A DNA stretch of 64,000 bases from Parasphingorhabdus sp039982395. Its GTDB lineage: Bacteria > Pseudomonadota > Alphaproteobacteria > Sphingomonadales > Sphingomonadaceae. Within the stretch, counting starts at the first letter, position 1. The number at the start of each line of letters is the position of its first letter. The stretch lies in the NCBI RefSeq assembly GCF_039982395.1, contig NZ_JBDWYO010000007.1, positions 1 to 64,000 on the forward strand, in the 5' to 3' direction. The notes beneath the pieces were generated by a model. That model was not told the origin of the DNA. It did not search any database and saw only the letters and a program-made list of their open reading frames with translations. Positions 1-8,284 of this stretch are shown here, one piece after another. Made by a program: the position numbers and the translations under genes.

Positions 1-207
1 CAGAGCGACGGTCAGCAATATCAAGTCGACAAAGACATACTTTTTGTAATTGTCCAATTCTTGATCCATCTTCAGGTTGAAACGCTTTCTAACGATAAAA
101 CTCGACGGTATATAGTTTTATCCTGTGACGCATTGATCAAAGAACTTCTCCCGACAACTCAAGTCCGCAATATCCCGAAAGCGGACATTAGCTTTAGGTA
201 TTTGTAA
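1..207 (+). CDS. C-terminal part of an unidentified protein, cut by the window edge
   Basis: The first reading frame is open from base 1 to a TAA at 205-207 (68 sense codons), so this may be the end of a gene that starts before the window. The visible residues are mixed polar and hydrophobic, without low complexity. The last residues, roughly 55 to 65 (VRNIPKADIS), are encoded by a copy of the palindromic repeat found throughout this region, so the repeat appears to have supplied a new C-terminus. I recognise no family. Chance openness of this length is possible in AT-rich DNA. Confidence 0.4.
   Translation, partial: QSDGQQYQVDKDILFVIVQFLIHLQVETLSNDKTRRYIVLSCDALIKELLPTTQVRNIPKADISFRYL
162..186. 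repeat. Palindromic repeat, form B
   Basis: GTCCGC at 163-168 and GCGGAC at 181-186 form inverted arms around AATATCCCGAAA. The same core, ATCCCGAAAGCGGAC, recurs at 866-890 and 8151-8175. It lies 92 bp beyond the stop of the minus-strand gene ending at 278. Confidence 0.8.
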
Positions 208-277
208 CTGTAAATTCTGGATTTCCACCTATCGTTTCCCGCTTCAATGGGTAAAGACAGTAAGCTCATTGTCACCA

Positions 278-739
278 TTACAGCTTTAAGAACATCCTTA
301 CACTTTTTCCAGTATCCAATGAAAGTGCCTGGTCCTTAAACCTCTCGCAATTTCCACCTTCAACTAATGTGCATTCCCAATACTGACAAAAAAGCACTAT
401 GTATTTGCTATCTGGATCGGAATATTCTTCTCGAAAAATCCGAGCCTCTTTGAACCGTCTGAGAGCATCGTCGTAACGAGATTCAAAACCCATTACCATT
501 GCATCGAAAGCGACTATAAAGTCATATTCTTCGTCGTGAACTCCGAGCACTTTATCGAGATACTGCCGAGACTGTGAGGCGTCATTCTTTTCAAGATGTT
601 TAAGGGACTTCAAAAGTCTATAATCTGATATAATTTTCAACATTTGTCTGACCCCATTCTTTCTTTGAACAGTGGCCGTTATTAGCTCTGCCAAAACCCA
701 TCTGTAATCGATATTGGGCCACCTCGTGAAAATATCCAT
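278..739 (-). CDS. Hypothetical protein, possibly TPR-like
   Basis: A 153-residue soluble protein with no signal peptide or membrane segment and no family I can name. It is rich in charged residues. The stretch from about residue 75 to 105 (FDAMVMGFESRYDDALRRF) has the helix-turn-helix spacing of a tetratricopeptide-like repeat, which is only suggestive. Base composition is visibly more AT-rich than the core genes later in the window, and palindromic repeats flank it on both sides (162-186 and 805-890), so it looks like accessory DNA. An internal ATG at 643 is an alternative start giving about 121 residues. Confidence 0.55.
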   Translation of the reverse strand: MDIFTRWPNIDYRWVLAELITATVQRKNGVRQMLKIISDYRLLKSLKHLEKNDASQSRQYLDKVLGVHDEEYDFIVAFDAMVMGFESRYDDALRRFKEARIFREEYSDPDSKYIVLFCQYWECTLVEGGNCERFKDQALSLDTGKSVRMFLKL

Positions 740-804
740 AGCGCATTGGTAACTTCAACGATGTTTATGACAACATTGCTACTTGGGATGCGCGGTGAAA
801 ACAA

Positions 805-890
805 TATCCGCTTTGTTGCCCAATCCTAATGTCCGCTTTTGCGCCCAAAGCGTACATCAGCTTGGTGGCCGCAATATCCCGAAAGCGGAC
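805..890. repeat. Composite palindromic repeat: degraded copy, form A and form B
   Basis: A decayed half-copy (TATCCGCTTTGTTGCCCA, 805-822) precedes form A at 831-855 (arm GTCCGCTTT, loop TGCGCCC, arm AAAGCGTAC with one change), followed by form B at 866-890 ending GAAAGCGGAC. Form A to the end of form B spans 60 bp, the same layout as at 8116-8175. It lies about 30 bp beyond the tetR stop. Confidence 0.8.
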
Positions 891-919
891 ATTAGCTGTA
901 TTCAATCAAGATGCCAAAA

Positions 920-1558
920 TCAGCCCTTCGTGCCGAGCAGTGCTTTCACGGAGTCGATGATGGGTGCCATGCTATCCAGCGCAGGATGATAGAAGGAGAC
1001 GGTATTCACAGCGCCGGCCGTGATAGCCATCATGAGGTCGCCCGCAATGACGACGTCGGTATCTTGGGGGAGGTCGCCGCAATCCACGGCGGCGGCCACC
1101 AAACTACGGAAAACTTGTGCGGATTCGTCTCGCAAGTCCCGTATTTCCTGGAATTTTTCCGGCTCTTCCTGCAATCGGTTGATCACCACATTCCCGATCA
1201 TGGGGAAGCCGGAGGGCCCACCTTGTAGCGGAGTAACCGCTTCCAGCAATCTATTGAACTGGTCTTGCCACGAACCTGAACCCGAAACGGCATCCCTTAT
1301 GGTTTGATTGTATATCTGAATGCGGTTGGAAAGTGTGGCTTTCAACAGATCGTCTTTTGAATCAAAATAATTGTAGATGGCCGCACCGGTGATGCCTGCG
1401 GATTCGGCGACCTTTGCCATGCTCACATCCGAATATGCTCGGGCGTTAAAATGTTCCTCGGCAGCCTTGATCAGGCGGGCGCGGGTATTTTTGGAACTGC
1501 TACCAAAGGGGCGGCCTCTTTTGATCGCTGGCGCTAGAATATCCTGTCTGTCCTTCAT
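920..1558 (-). CDS. TetR/AcrR-family transcriptional regulator
   Basis: A 212-residue one-component regulator. The N-terminal helix-turn-helix includes VAESAGITGAAIYNYFDSKD, the typical TetR recognition helix and Tyr-Phe hinge. The rest is a helical ligand-binding/dimer domain with no recognisable ligand signature. I start it at the ATG at 1558; a TTG at 1597 would add 13 residues but lies inside the large inverted repeat 1562-1620. The gene follows the DUF3604 lipoprotein gene on the same strand and probably controls it and the divergent TonB receptor, possibly also itself. The regulated ligand is unknown. Confidence 0.9.
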   Translation of the reverse strand: MKDRQDILAPAIKRGRPFGSSSKNTRARLIKAAEEHFNARAYSDVSMAKVAESAGITGAAIYNYFDSKDDLLKATLSNRIQIYNQTIRDAVSGSGSWQDQFNRLLEAVTPLQGGPSGFPMIGNVVINRLQEEPEKFQEIRDLRDESAQVFRSLVAAAVDCGDLPQDTDVVIAGDLMMAITAGAVNTVSFYHPALDSMAPIIDSVKALLGTKG

Positions 1559-1561
1559 CAA

Positions 1562-1620
1562 GGCACCGTTCGCAATTTTCAATTCATTGGTCAACAAGGA
1601 CCATGATTGCGAACGGTGCC
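1562..1620. promoter_or_regulatory. Perfect 15-bp inverted repeat ahead of tetR
   Basis: GGCACCGTTCGCAAT (1562-1576) and ATTGCGAACGGTGCC (1606-1620) are exact reverse complements separated by 29 bp. Inside the spacer TGGTC and GACCA form a second small inverted pair. The element fills the gap between the DUF3604 stop (1626) and the tetR ATG (1558). It may be an autoregulatory TetR operator or an RNA hairpin attenuating read-through into tetR. Confidence 0.6.
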
Positions 1621-1625
1621 ATAGG

Positions 1626-3509
1626 TTATGATGGTTGGTACCAAATCGGAGAGCTATAGGCCCGTTCCTGGGTGATGAGCGGCGCGTCTTTGGGTGGCTT
1701 CACCTTGAATTGCACCGCATCATAGAGCGTCCAGCGCGGCGTCGGGATTTCCAGCACGCGCACATAATAAAATGCCGCGACATTCGCATCGAAATCGGGA
1801 TCCACCCACAATGTCGCCAAAAGCGGCTCGCCAATATCATTGGTGTAGCTTGCATCATTGTAGTTCACCGTATTGCCGACGGCCGGGATCTTCCCGGTTG
1901 CCGGGTCAACTGTGCGATCGCCCGAAAAGACCACTTCATAGATTTTTTCATGAAGCTTACCATCGCTGCTGCGCCAGCCTTTTATCACCTGCGCCCGATC
2001 CAGATTGGCACCATTTGGGTCCTTCATTGCGGTGACCATGAAACGCGGTGCGTCCCCTTTCCCGGTCAACACACCGCCCATCGGAACGCCCTTAGCATAG
2101 CCGATCCCAGCATAGCCTGATTTCTCCATGTCGGAAGCTTGATAATCCCAACCGCCAAAGAAACGGACAGCCATGCGCGGGCCCGTGGTCGCGTATACTT
2201 CCTTGCGTTTGAAGGCTGCAAAAAGCTCTTCACGGGTATTGGCTCTCGCCCAGGCGCCAATATAACCGGAGCTTGTCAGTCGCCAATTTTCCCAAAGGCG
2301 ACCGCCCATTTTGCTGTTGATTCGCTCTTTGCTCGGTTCGGATTCTACGAATTTCCCCCAGAAATTGTCATCGTCCGCCGTGGCCAATCCCGTATGGTCA
2401 TCGGTGCTACCGATCAGTCCAAATTGATAGGGATTGACGCCAAAGCGTTCCTGCAGGTCCAGTCCCTGTTTCAACCCCTCCCGGGCATATTCTCCGGCCA
2501 GCCATATTTTCAACTCGGCGGGGTCGGTCGGCTTCGGGACCATCGAAATATTATTCTCGTCCCAACTTTCAAAATCCGCGAATTCATCGTCGGGTGACAA
2601 CAGGGGATGGGCCTCGCCATCGCCTTTGACTTGGGTCGTTTCATAGAGCGGCTCCCAACGGGCCCGCAGGTCGACATATTCCTGATTGAAGGGCGTTCCA
2701 TCGCTTTGCACATCGCCGAACATATTGCCGTTGGAGATATTGCCATTATGCGCAATCGCCATTACCTCGCCGCCGGTCTGTTCTTCATAGCCAGCCAGAT
2801 AACGCCATAGGTCGAGCGGATTGTTGCTGTCTGCGGCCGAGAAGGGAATGGTCTGCAGCGTTTTGTCCTTGTTATCCTTATAGACAACGACCCGGTGCTG
2901 GTTGCCGCCACCGGGCATGGACGTCCATTCATAGCCAGCGAATGTGGTGAATTTGCCGGGCTTGTTATGGCGTTCCGCCGCTTCCACAAGCTCTGACCAA
3001 ATTGTTTTCCGGAAGCTTTCCGGCGGCTGTCTTTTGGCTTTGCCTTCGCGCAGAGATGCGACAACCTCGTCCATTGGTCCGACCGTATCTCCGGCGTCAT
3101 TCATCGCGGCCCAGGCTTTGCCCAATGGTGTGTCGATAATATCCGGATTGCCTTCTTCCATGCCGAGAAAAACGCCGGTAAATTCTGCGTGATCGGACAC
3201 CATTAGAAAGTCCAACGGTCGCTCCAGCTTCGCTTTCCTGCCGCCATGGGCATCGACTTCTTCTCCCTGGGCAAAGCGATAGGCTTCATCGGGGCCGAGC
3301 GTCTTGTTGCCGAAATTATAGCTGTCAAAAGAATAGAGCGTGTGGAGATGGAGGTCACCCCAAAAGACTTGCTCGGGATATTCGGTCAGTGCGACGGAGG
3401 CGTCAGCTTGTCCCGGTTCTTTCGATTGTTTGGCGCAACCAGAGACCGCCATGGCGACGGCGGCAATGCCCAAAAGCAGCAGACCTCTATTTGTTTTCGG
3501 CATAGTCAT
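1626..3509 (-). CDS. DUF3604 family lipoprotein (PHP-like metal site)
   Basis: A 627-residue secreted lipoprotein: signal peptide followed by lipobox VSGC with Cys25. The DUF3604 body begins with GDLHLHTLYSFD (His54 and His56), followed by SDHAEF, AHNGNIS and GSTDDHTG. These are the spaced His/Asp motifs of PHP-type metallohydrolases, so a metal-dependent hydrolase or phosphoesterase role is inferred; no substrate is known for the family. It is divergent from the TonB receptor at 3661 and followed by tetR. A paralogue lies at 26075-27979 with the first two His at identical residue numbers. SD-like AGAGGGG precedes the ATG. Confidence 0.88.
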   Translation of the reverse strand: MTMPKTNRGLLLLGIAAVAMAVSGCAKQSKEPGQADASVALTEYPEQVFWGDLHLHTLYSFDSYNFGNKTLGPDEAYRFAQGEEVDAHGGRKAKLERPLDFLMVSDHAEFTGVFLGMEEGNPDIIDTPLGKAWAAMNDAGDTVGPMDEVVASLREGKAKRQPPESFRKTIWSELVEAAERHNKPGKFTTFAGYEWTSMPGGGNQHRVVVYKDNKDKTLQTIPFSAADSNNPLDLWRYLAGYEEQTGGEVMAIAHNGNISNGNMFGDVQSDGTPFNQEYVDLRARWEPLYETTQVKGDGEAHPLLSPDDEFADFESWDENNISMVPKPTDPAELKIWLAGEYAREGLKQGLDLQERFGVNPYQFGLIGSTDDHTGLATADDDNFWGKFVESEPSKERINSKMGGRLWENWRLTSSGYIGAWARANTREELFAAFKRKEVYATTGPRMAVRFFGGWDYQASDMEKSGYAGIGYAKGVPMGGVLTGKGDAPRFMVTAMKDPNGANLDRAQVIKGWRSSDGKLHEKIYEVVFSGDRTVDPATGKIPAVGNTVNYNDASYTNDIGEPLLATLWVDPDFDANVAAFYYVRVLEIPTPRWTLYDAVQFKVKPPKDAPLITQERAYSSPIWYQPS

Positions 3510-3602
3510 ATCCCCTCTGGTTGCTTCCTTTTGAAAGCTCTCTTTTGCGATCCATCACGGCCCTGTCAGTTTTGACTGTGGTTCGATAATTAAATAAATA
3601 TA

Positions 3603-3625
3603 TGTTCATTTAAATAAATAGAACA
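3603..3625. promoter_or_regulatory. Candidate TetR operator between DUF3604 and TonB receptor genes
   Basis: TGTTCATTT (3603-3611) and AATAGAACA (3617-3625) are inverted with one mismatch around a 5-bp centre. The site is 36 bp upstream of the TonB receptor ATG in a very AT-rich divergent promoter region, a size and place usual for a TetR dimer site. Binding is inferred only. Confidence 0.45.
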
Positions 3626-3660
3626 CGGCCAAAATCAATAGGCCAATCAGGGGGAGAAAC

Positions 3661-5901
3661 ATGATGCGTGCATCAAAGACCATATTTAAGCGGCAATTGG
3701 CCTACGGAACAGCATTAAGCCTGATGGGCGGTCTTGCTACTCCAGCCATGGCGCAATCTGACGAATCATCGTCAAAGATTAATTCCGGCAATGAAGAGAT
3801 TATTGTCACCGCCCGTAAGCAGACCGAACGGCTTCAGGAAGCACCGGTTGCCGTGACCGCCATTGGCGCTGATCGGCTGGAACGGATCGGCGCAACCGAC
3901 ATTTCGGATCTGAGTGGTCGGGCCCCGAACGTGACCATCAACACGATCGGCAACTTCGGCAGTTCGGTTGCCGTTTTCATTCGCGGCATCGGCAACGGCG
4001 ATCCGGATTCCACGGTGGATCCTTCGGTCGGCATCTATGTTGATGGCGTATATATCCCGCGGACAGCCAATAGCTCTCTCGATCTGTTCGATGTCGAACA
4101 AGTTGAAATTTTGCGTGGACCACAGGGTACGTTATTTGGCCGCAACACAACCGGCGGTGCCGTCAACTATCGCACGAAGCGTCCGACCGGACAATTTGAC
4201 ATTCGCGGGCAAGTGACGCTCGGTGATTTTGGACAGAGAGATATTAAATTTGCGGCGGAAGCGCCGCTGATCGACGATGTTCTGTCTGTCAAAGTCGCGG
4301 CCTTCTCGCAATATTTGGATGGCTATTATCTGAACACGTTCACCGGCATACCAGGCAGACGCGAAGCCACACCTGCGGGCAAGAGCAACACATTTACATT
4401 CCGCCCGTCGATCCTGTTCACGCCGACCGACAATTTCGAACTGACGGTCATTGGTGAATATAGTCGTGAGCGCAGTGAAAACCTGCCTTCGATCAACGTG
4501 ACACCGCCCAACAAGCTGTTACAGATATTCTATAACGTGCCGTCCTTCGCGCGCACCGACGATGTCAGAGCCTTTGCCTTCAACGTCCCGGGCCGCAGCG
4601 ACATTGATGTCTGGGGCATCACAGCCGAAGCCAATTGGGAGATTGGTCCCGGGACTTTGACGTCCATCTCCAACTATCGCGAGACGACGAAAGACATTAA
4701 CAACAATGACACGGACGGCACGACGGCAGGTTTTTTCGAAACATTGCGCGATCAACCGCACGAGCAATATTCGACTGAGCTTCGGTATAATGCGAATGTT
4801 ACCGATGATCTGAACATCATTGGTGGTCTCTATTACTTCCATCAAAAATATTTCCTGCGCCGGGACACGTTCCTCAATGTTTTGAACGGCCCGACGACAG
4901 CGCGGAACAATGCGATCACAGGACAGACGCATAAGAATTTCGCAATTTTTGCTCAGGCACAATATAATATCACCGAAGCCTTGCGCGTCTCTGTGGGGGG
5001 GCGTTTCACTTCAGAGAAGAAGGATTTTTTCGCCACCTTCTTCACGCCTTTCCCCAACCTTGGGCCGATCACCCGTTTGGATAACAAATGGTCCAATTTC
5101 GGACCGTCGGTCAGCGTTGACTATCAGGCGACTGACGATATTCTGCTCTATGCCAAATATTCAAAGGGCTTCAAAAGCGGCGGCTTCAATGGCCGTGGCG
5201 GCACGCCCGGCGCGCTTGGGCCATTTGATGAGGAAAGCGTGAATGCTTTCGAGGGCGGTGTAAAAGCCGATTGGTTCGACAACCGGCTCCGCACCAATCT
5301 TGCGGTCTATTATAACAAATATAGCGATTTGCAGAGAACCGTGATCAGAACCCTTGCCGGGCAAATTGGTGGCAACAATCAGGAAACCGTGACCGACAAC
5401 GCAGCCAGTGCGACCGTTAAAGGATTTGAGCTGGAGGTATCGGCGGTGCCGATCGATGGTTTGAATATCGATTTCTCGGCCGGTTACAACAATGCCAGCT
5501 ATGATGAATATTTTGCCGATTTGAATGGCGATTCAATCGCTACAGACAATTCCAATCTCGAGATATCGCGAGCACCGAAATGGACCTTGGGCGGCGGCGT
5601 GAGCTACGCAGCTGACTTAGGCGACGCCGGCATTCTGACCTTCCGCGGGGATTGGACGCATGTTGGCAAACAAAATCTTTTGGTAACCGGCGCTCTGGAC
5701 GGTCGCATTCCATCTTATGATGTTATCGATGCCAGCATCAGATGGGATATGCCCGGGGATCAGGCCTATGTGACCATCTTCGTCAAGAACCTGAACAAGG
5801 AACTGTATGAAGTTTCCTATACTCCCGTCGGAGGTTTGTTCGACTTTCACAATATCAGCCCACCGCGTCGCTGGGGCGTAACGCTAGGGTTTGATATGTA
5901 A
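3661..5901 (+). CDS. TonB-dependent outer-membrane receptor
   Basis: A 746-residue receptor with a signal peptide ending near residue 31 (PAMAQ), a TonB-box-like EEIIVTARK at about 44-52, a plug domain with VFIRGIGNG and VEILRGPQGTLFGRNTTGG, and a long beta-barrel. It ends WGVTLGFDM, ending in Met two residues after a Phe rather than in the usual terminal Phe. Energy comes from TonB-ExbBD in the inner membrane. The substrate is not evident; this receptor subfamily is expanded in sphingomonads. It is divergent from the DUF3604 gene and is closed by a terminator at 5923-5954. Confidence 0.95.
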   Translation: MMRASKTIFKRQLAYGTALSLMGGLATPAMAQSDESSSKINSGNEEIIVTARKQTERLQEAPVAVTAIGADRLERIGATDISDLSGRAPNVTINTIGNFGSSVAVFIRGIGNGDPDSTVDPSVGIYVDGVYIPRTANSSLDLFDVEQVEILRGPQGTLFGRNTTGGAVNYRTKRPTGQFDIRGQVTLGDFGQRDIKFAAEAPLIDDVLSVKVAAFSQYLDGYYLNTFTGIPGRREATPAGKSNTFTFRPSILFTPTDNFELTVIGEYSRERSENLPSINVTPPNKLLQIFYNVPSFARTDDVRAFAFNVPGRSDIDVWGITAEANWEIGPGTLTSISNYRETTKDINNNDTDGTTAGFFETLRDQPHEQYSTELRYNANVTDDLNIIGGLYYFHQKYFLRRDTFLNVLNGPTTARNNAITGQTHKNFAIFAQAQYNITEALRVSVGGRFTSEKKDFFATFFTPFPNLGPITRLDNKWSNFGPSVSVDYQATDDILLYAKYSKGFKSGGFNGRGGTPGALGPFDEESVNAFEGGVKADWFDNRLRTNLAVYYNKYSDLQRTVIRTLAGQIGGNNQETVTDNAASATVKGFELEVSAVPIDGLNIDFSAGYNNASYDEYFADLNGDSIATDNSNLEISRAPKWTLGGGVSYAADLGDAGILTFRGDWTHVGKQNLLVTGALDGRIPSYDVIDASIRWDMPGDQAYVTIFVKNLNKELYEVSYTPVGGLFDFHNISPPRRWGVTLGFDM

Positions 5902-5922
5902 ACTAGACGCGTTCGCGAAGAG

Positions 5923-5954
5923 AAAGGGGCGTTCTCCCAACGTCCCTTTTTTTT
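5923..5954 (+). terminator. Rho-independent terminator after the TonB receptor
   Basis: GGGGCGTT (5926-5933), loop CTCCC and AACGTCCC pair over 8 bp with one G-U, followed by an eight-T run. It starts 22 bp after the receptor stop. Confidence 0.85.
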
Positions 5955-5967
5955 GACAAAATCAAGC

Positions 5968-5992
5968 GTCCGCTTTTGCGCCCAAAGCGGAC
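5968..5992. repeat. Palindromic repeat, form A
   Basis: Perfect 9-bp arms GTCCGCTTT and AAAGCGGAC around loop TGCGCCC. It lies 67 bp after the TonB receptor stop, beyond the terminator, upstream of the mtfA-like gene. Confidence 0.9.
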
Positions 5993-6134
5993 ACTACCAA
6001 TGTTCCGGTTCAATTGTCGCAATCCATTGACTGGCACTTCATCGACAGGTTGCACATCCAGTGACGTGAACGGCTGCGCAGGCGTTGCTTGTGCCGCTAT
6101 TGTATTTTGCACCTTTCGTTTTTACTTCAGAGGC

Positions 6135-6950
6135 ATGAACTGGTTGTCCGTCCTCCTTGGTGCATTGGCAATTGTCGCCGTGCTTCTGTATCGGCGCTGG
6201 GCGAGAAACCGTCGGCGCGAACAATTGTTGGCGACACCGCTGACTTCAGAGCAGCGCGCAGTGGTCGCTAGGCTGGTCCCGATTGTGCGCCGGTTACCGG
6301 AAGCATTGCGACCCAAGTTGGAAGGGAAGATCAATCTGTTCCTCGATCAGGTCACCTTCCGAGGCAATCAAGGTCTCGAGATAACCGAGGAAATCAGGCT
6401 CTCGATCGCCGCTCAGGCGTGCTTGTTAATCGCCAACAGTCAGGCTTGGTACAGCACGATCAGAAACGTGTTGGTCCATCCTTCCGCCTTTCGCATATAC
6501 CGCAACACGCATGACGGGCTTGTCGTCCACGAGGGCAAGCACTCGCTGCTTGGCGAAAGCTGGGCCAGGGGACCGGTTATCTTGTCATGGGAGCATGCGC
6601 TTCACGGGGGGCTCGAGGAAGACGATGGACATAATGTCGTCATCCACGAATTCGCGCACCAGCTGGACAGCCTGACCGGCGACACCAATGGCATTCCGCT
6701 CTTGCGCAAGGGCCAAGCCTATCAGGGCTGGGAAAAAGCCATGTTGGATGCCTTCCACAAGCATGTGGAACGGGTTGAACAAGGACATAATACCTTGATC
6801 GACCCCTATGGCGCAAACAACCATCAGGAGTTTTTTGCCGAAGCGATTGTGACGTTTTTTGAAAAACCCCAGTTGATGCAGCGCGGGGAGCCAGCGCTCT
6901 ATGCGCAGCTGTCTGAACTGCTGGCGCTAGATCCCGCGCATTGGGATTAG
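6135..6950 (+). CDS. mtfA: MtfA-family zinc metallopeptidase
   Basis: A 271-residue M90 peptidase. An N-terminal membrane segment (about residues 4-20) is followed by the peptidase domain with zinc motif HEFAH at 171-175 and the downstream EFFAEA near 231-236. In E. coli MtfA binds the glucose regulator Mlc and has aminopeptidase activity; the target here is not known. I start at the ATG at 6135 with AGAGG just upstream. A longer frame from 5976 would read through the palindromic repeat and is rejected. Its 3' end overlaps the convergent GST-like gene by 4 bp. Confidence 0.88.
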   Translation: MNWLSVLLGALAIVAVLLYRRWARNRRREQLLATPLTSEQRAVVARLVPIVRRLPEALRPKLEGKINLFLDQVTFRGNQGLEITEEIRLSIAAQACLLIANSQAWYSTIRNVLVHPSAFRIYRNTHDGLVVHEGKHSLLGESWARGPVILSWEHALHGGLEEDDGHNVVIHEFAHQLDSLTGDTNGIPLLRKGQAYQGWEKAMLDAFHKHVERVEQGHNTLIDPYGANNHQEFFAEAIVTFFEKPQLMQRGEPALYAQLSELLALDPAHWD

Positions 6951-7666
6951 GCAAGGTCGTCCATTCTGGATCTCCAAGCCACTAGTTCGGCTTGATTGGA
7001 GAAAGCCTTGGCAAATTCTGGAGTGGCTCCAGAAAAGCCAGTGGCGCTGATACCGTAGATGGCAAAATCAGCAACACTTGGCTGGTCAGAATAGAAAAAC
7101 GGATGTTGTCTGAGCAATTCTGCAAGATTGTCCAAACGCAGTTCCAGCTCCTCAACAAGAATTTCATAGGGCAACCGCCCCAGTCCTTGACCTATCGGTT
7201 GCTTGCCAACCAGTTGGCGCAATATGGGTTTCGCGAAAAAGCGGAGTGGAGCGGGAACGAACCTGCGATTTTCCTCAACAGTTCGCGGTTCGTTTCTTGT
7301 GTTCCACCGCAGAGCCTGAACATACCAGTATAAAGATTCATCGCTCCAGTCTTCGAGCAAATATTGCTTTGCAGCGAGCGCTGTGTCTTTTGAGATCAGA
7401 GGTGGCGATGGTTTCTCAATATCCAGCTTGCGCAGGATTAGGCTGGAATCAAAAATGACCTCATTATCAAAAAGAACGATCGGTACTTTTCCGGTTTGTG
7501 GGTTCAGCTTCCTAAGTTCAGATATGCCGACATATTCCTGATGCTCGAATGGAAGTTTCTTATAGGCAATCGCCGCCTTTACCTTCGTCACAAAGGGAGA
7601 GATTGATGGGCCAATGACCTTGATTTTAGAGATTGAAGATTCTCCTCGCGAAGTGACAGAGGTCAA
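6947..7666 (-). CDS. Glutathione S-transferase-like protein
   Basis: A 239-residue cytosolic protein with the GST fold order. The N-terminal thioredoxin-like half (VIGPSISPFVTKVKAAIAY, KVPIVLFDNEVIFDSSLI) has the cis-Pro and Ser of the glutathione site. The C-terminal helical half contains SDQPSVADFAIYG, the usual GST N-capping region. It is translationally coupled to the upstream membrane protein (7663-8037), starting at a TTG that overlaps that gene's stop; no better start is visible. Substrate unknown. Confidence 0.82.
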   Translation of the reverse strand: MTSVTSRGESSISKIKVIGPSISPFVTKVKAAIAYKKLPFEHQEYVGISELRKLNPQTGKVPIVLFDNEVIFDSSLILRKLDIEKPSPPLISKDTALAAKQYLLEDWSDESLYWYVQALRWNTRNEPRTVEENRRFVPAPLRFFAKPILRQLVGKQPIGQGLGRLPYEILVEELELRLDNLAELLRQHPFFYSDQPSVADFAIYGISATGFSGATPEFAKAFSNQAELVAWRSRMDDLA

Positions 7667-8037
7667 ACTGATATACCGGCTAGTCCAAGAAGGACTACCA
7701 AGCCAAAAAGCGGAATGATGGGAAAAGTCCGCAATGGCAATTTTGCTTTTACCGACACACCTGTTGCTAGCGCTATTAGCGAAAAAGCAATCCCAGTGGA
7801 GATGATGGCGTAGTCCAATCTCTCTGACCAGATAGCCGCAGTTGTATAGCCCAAGGCAACGACAGCAATGGCGATGGTTGCAATATGCCAGCTATAATAA
7901 GCCATCCATTTCAAATTGGGCTCCATCTCGACCGCCATAAATGGCCGTACAAACACCCTTCCGCCAGCGAATATGTGGATGAGAACAGTGAGATAGCAGA
8001 TCAAAGCTGCTGCCCAGAAGAATAGAGTTGCGTTCAA
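7663..8037 (-). CDS. Small four-helix membrane protein
   Basis: A 124-residue hydrophobic protein with about four membrane segments (roughly residues 3-25, 46-64, 72-92 and 104-122). It starts at a TTG preceded by a good SD (CGAGGG, about 8 nt). The pattern HIFAGGRVFVRP and WMAYYSWHIAT resembles small conserved membrane proteins of unknown function in alphaproteobacteria. It overlaps the GST-like gene by 4 nt, so the two are a coupled pair. Confidence 0.7.
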   Translation of the reverse strand: MNATLFFWAAALICYLTVLIHIFAGGRVFVRPFMAVEMEPNLKWMAYYSWHIATIAIAVVALGYTTAAIWSERLDYAIISTGIAFSLIALATGVSVKAKLPLRTFPIIPLFGLVVLLGLAGISV

Positions 8038-8115
8038 ATTTGATCCCTCGTGATTGCCGTCACTTCATACACTTATGACGGCTGCAAGAATTTGTCGATT
8101 AGCTGAATATCTAGC

Positions 8116-8175
8116 GTCCGCTTTTGTGCCCAAAGCGGGCATTAGCGCTGTGACGGCTTTATCCCGAAAGCGGAC
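8116..8175. repeat. Composite palindromic repeat, forms A+B
   Basis: Form A at 8116-8140 (GTCCGCTTT, TGTGCCC, AAAGCGGGC) and form B at 8151-8175 (ending ATCCCGAAAGCGGAC) repeat the 60-bp arrangement of 831-890. It lies 110 bp beyond the stop of the permease/FG-GAP gene. Confidence 0.85.
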
Positions 8176-8284
8176 ATTGGAGAGCTGCCCGCCAAACGCA
8201 GATATCGAAGTACGAGCATTCGTAGCTAGGTAAATACCTCTATTCGCATATGGTGGCTGACTATCTAGCTATTACCATCTCAAT

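Noticed and set aside
643..660. GGGGTCAGAC motif resembling RAYT-linked repeats
   Set aside because: A single copy without a partner or transposase; too short to support.
783..989. 68-codon frame between the first genes
   Set aside because: It is composed mainly of palindromic-repeat translation and has no coding character.
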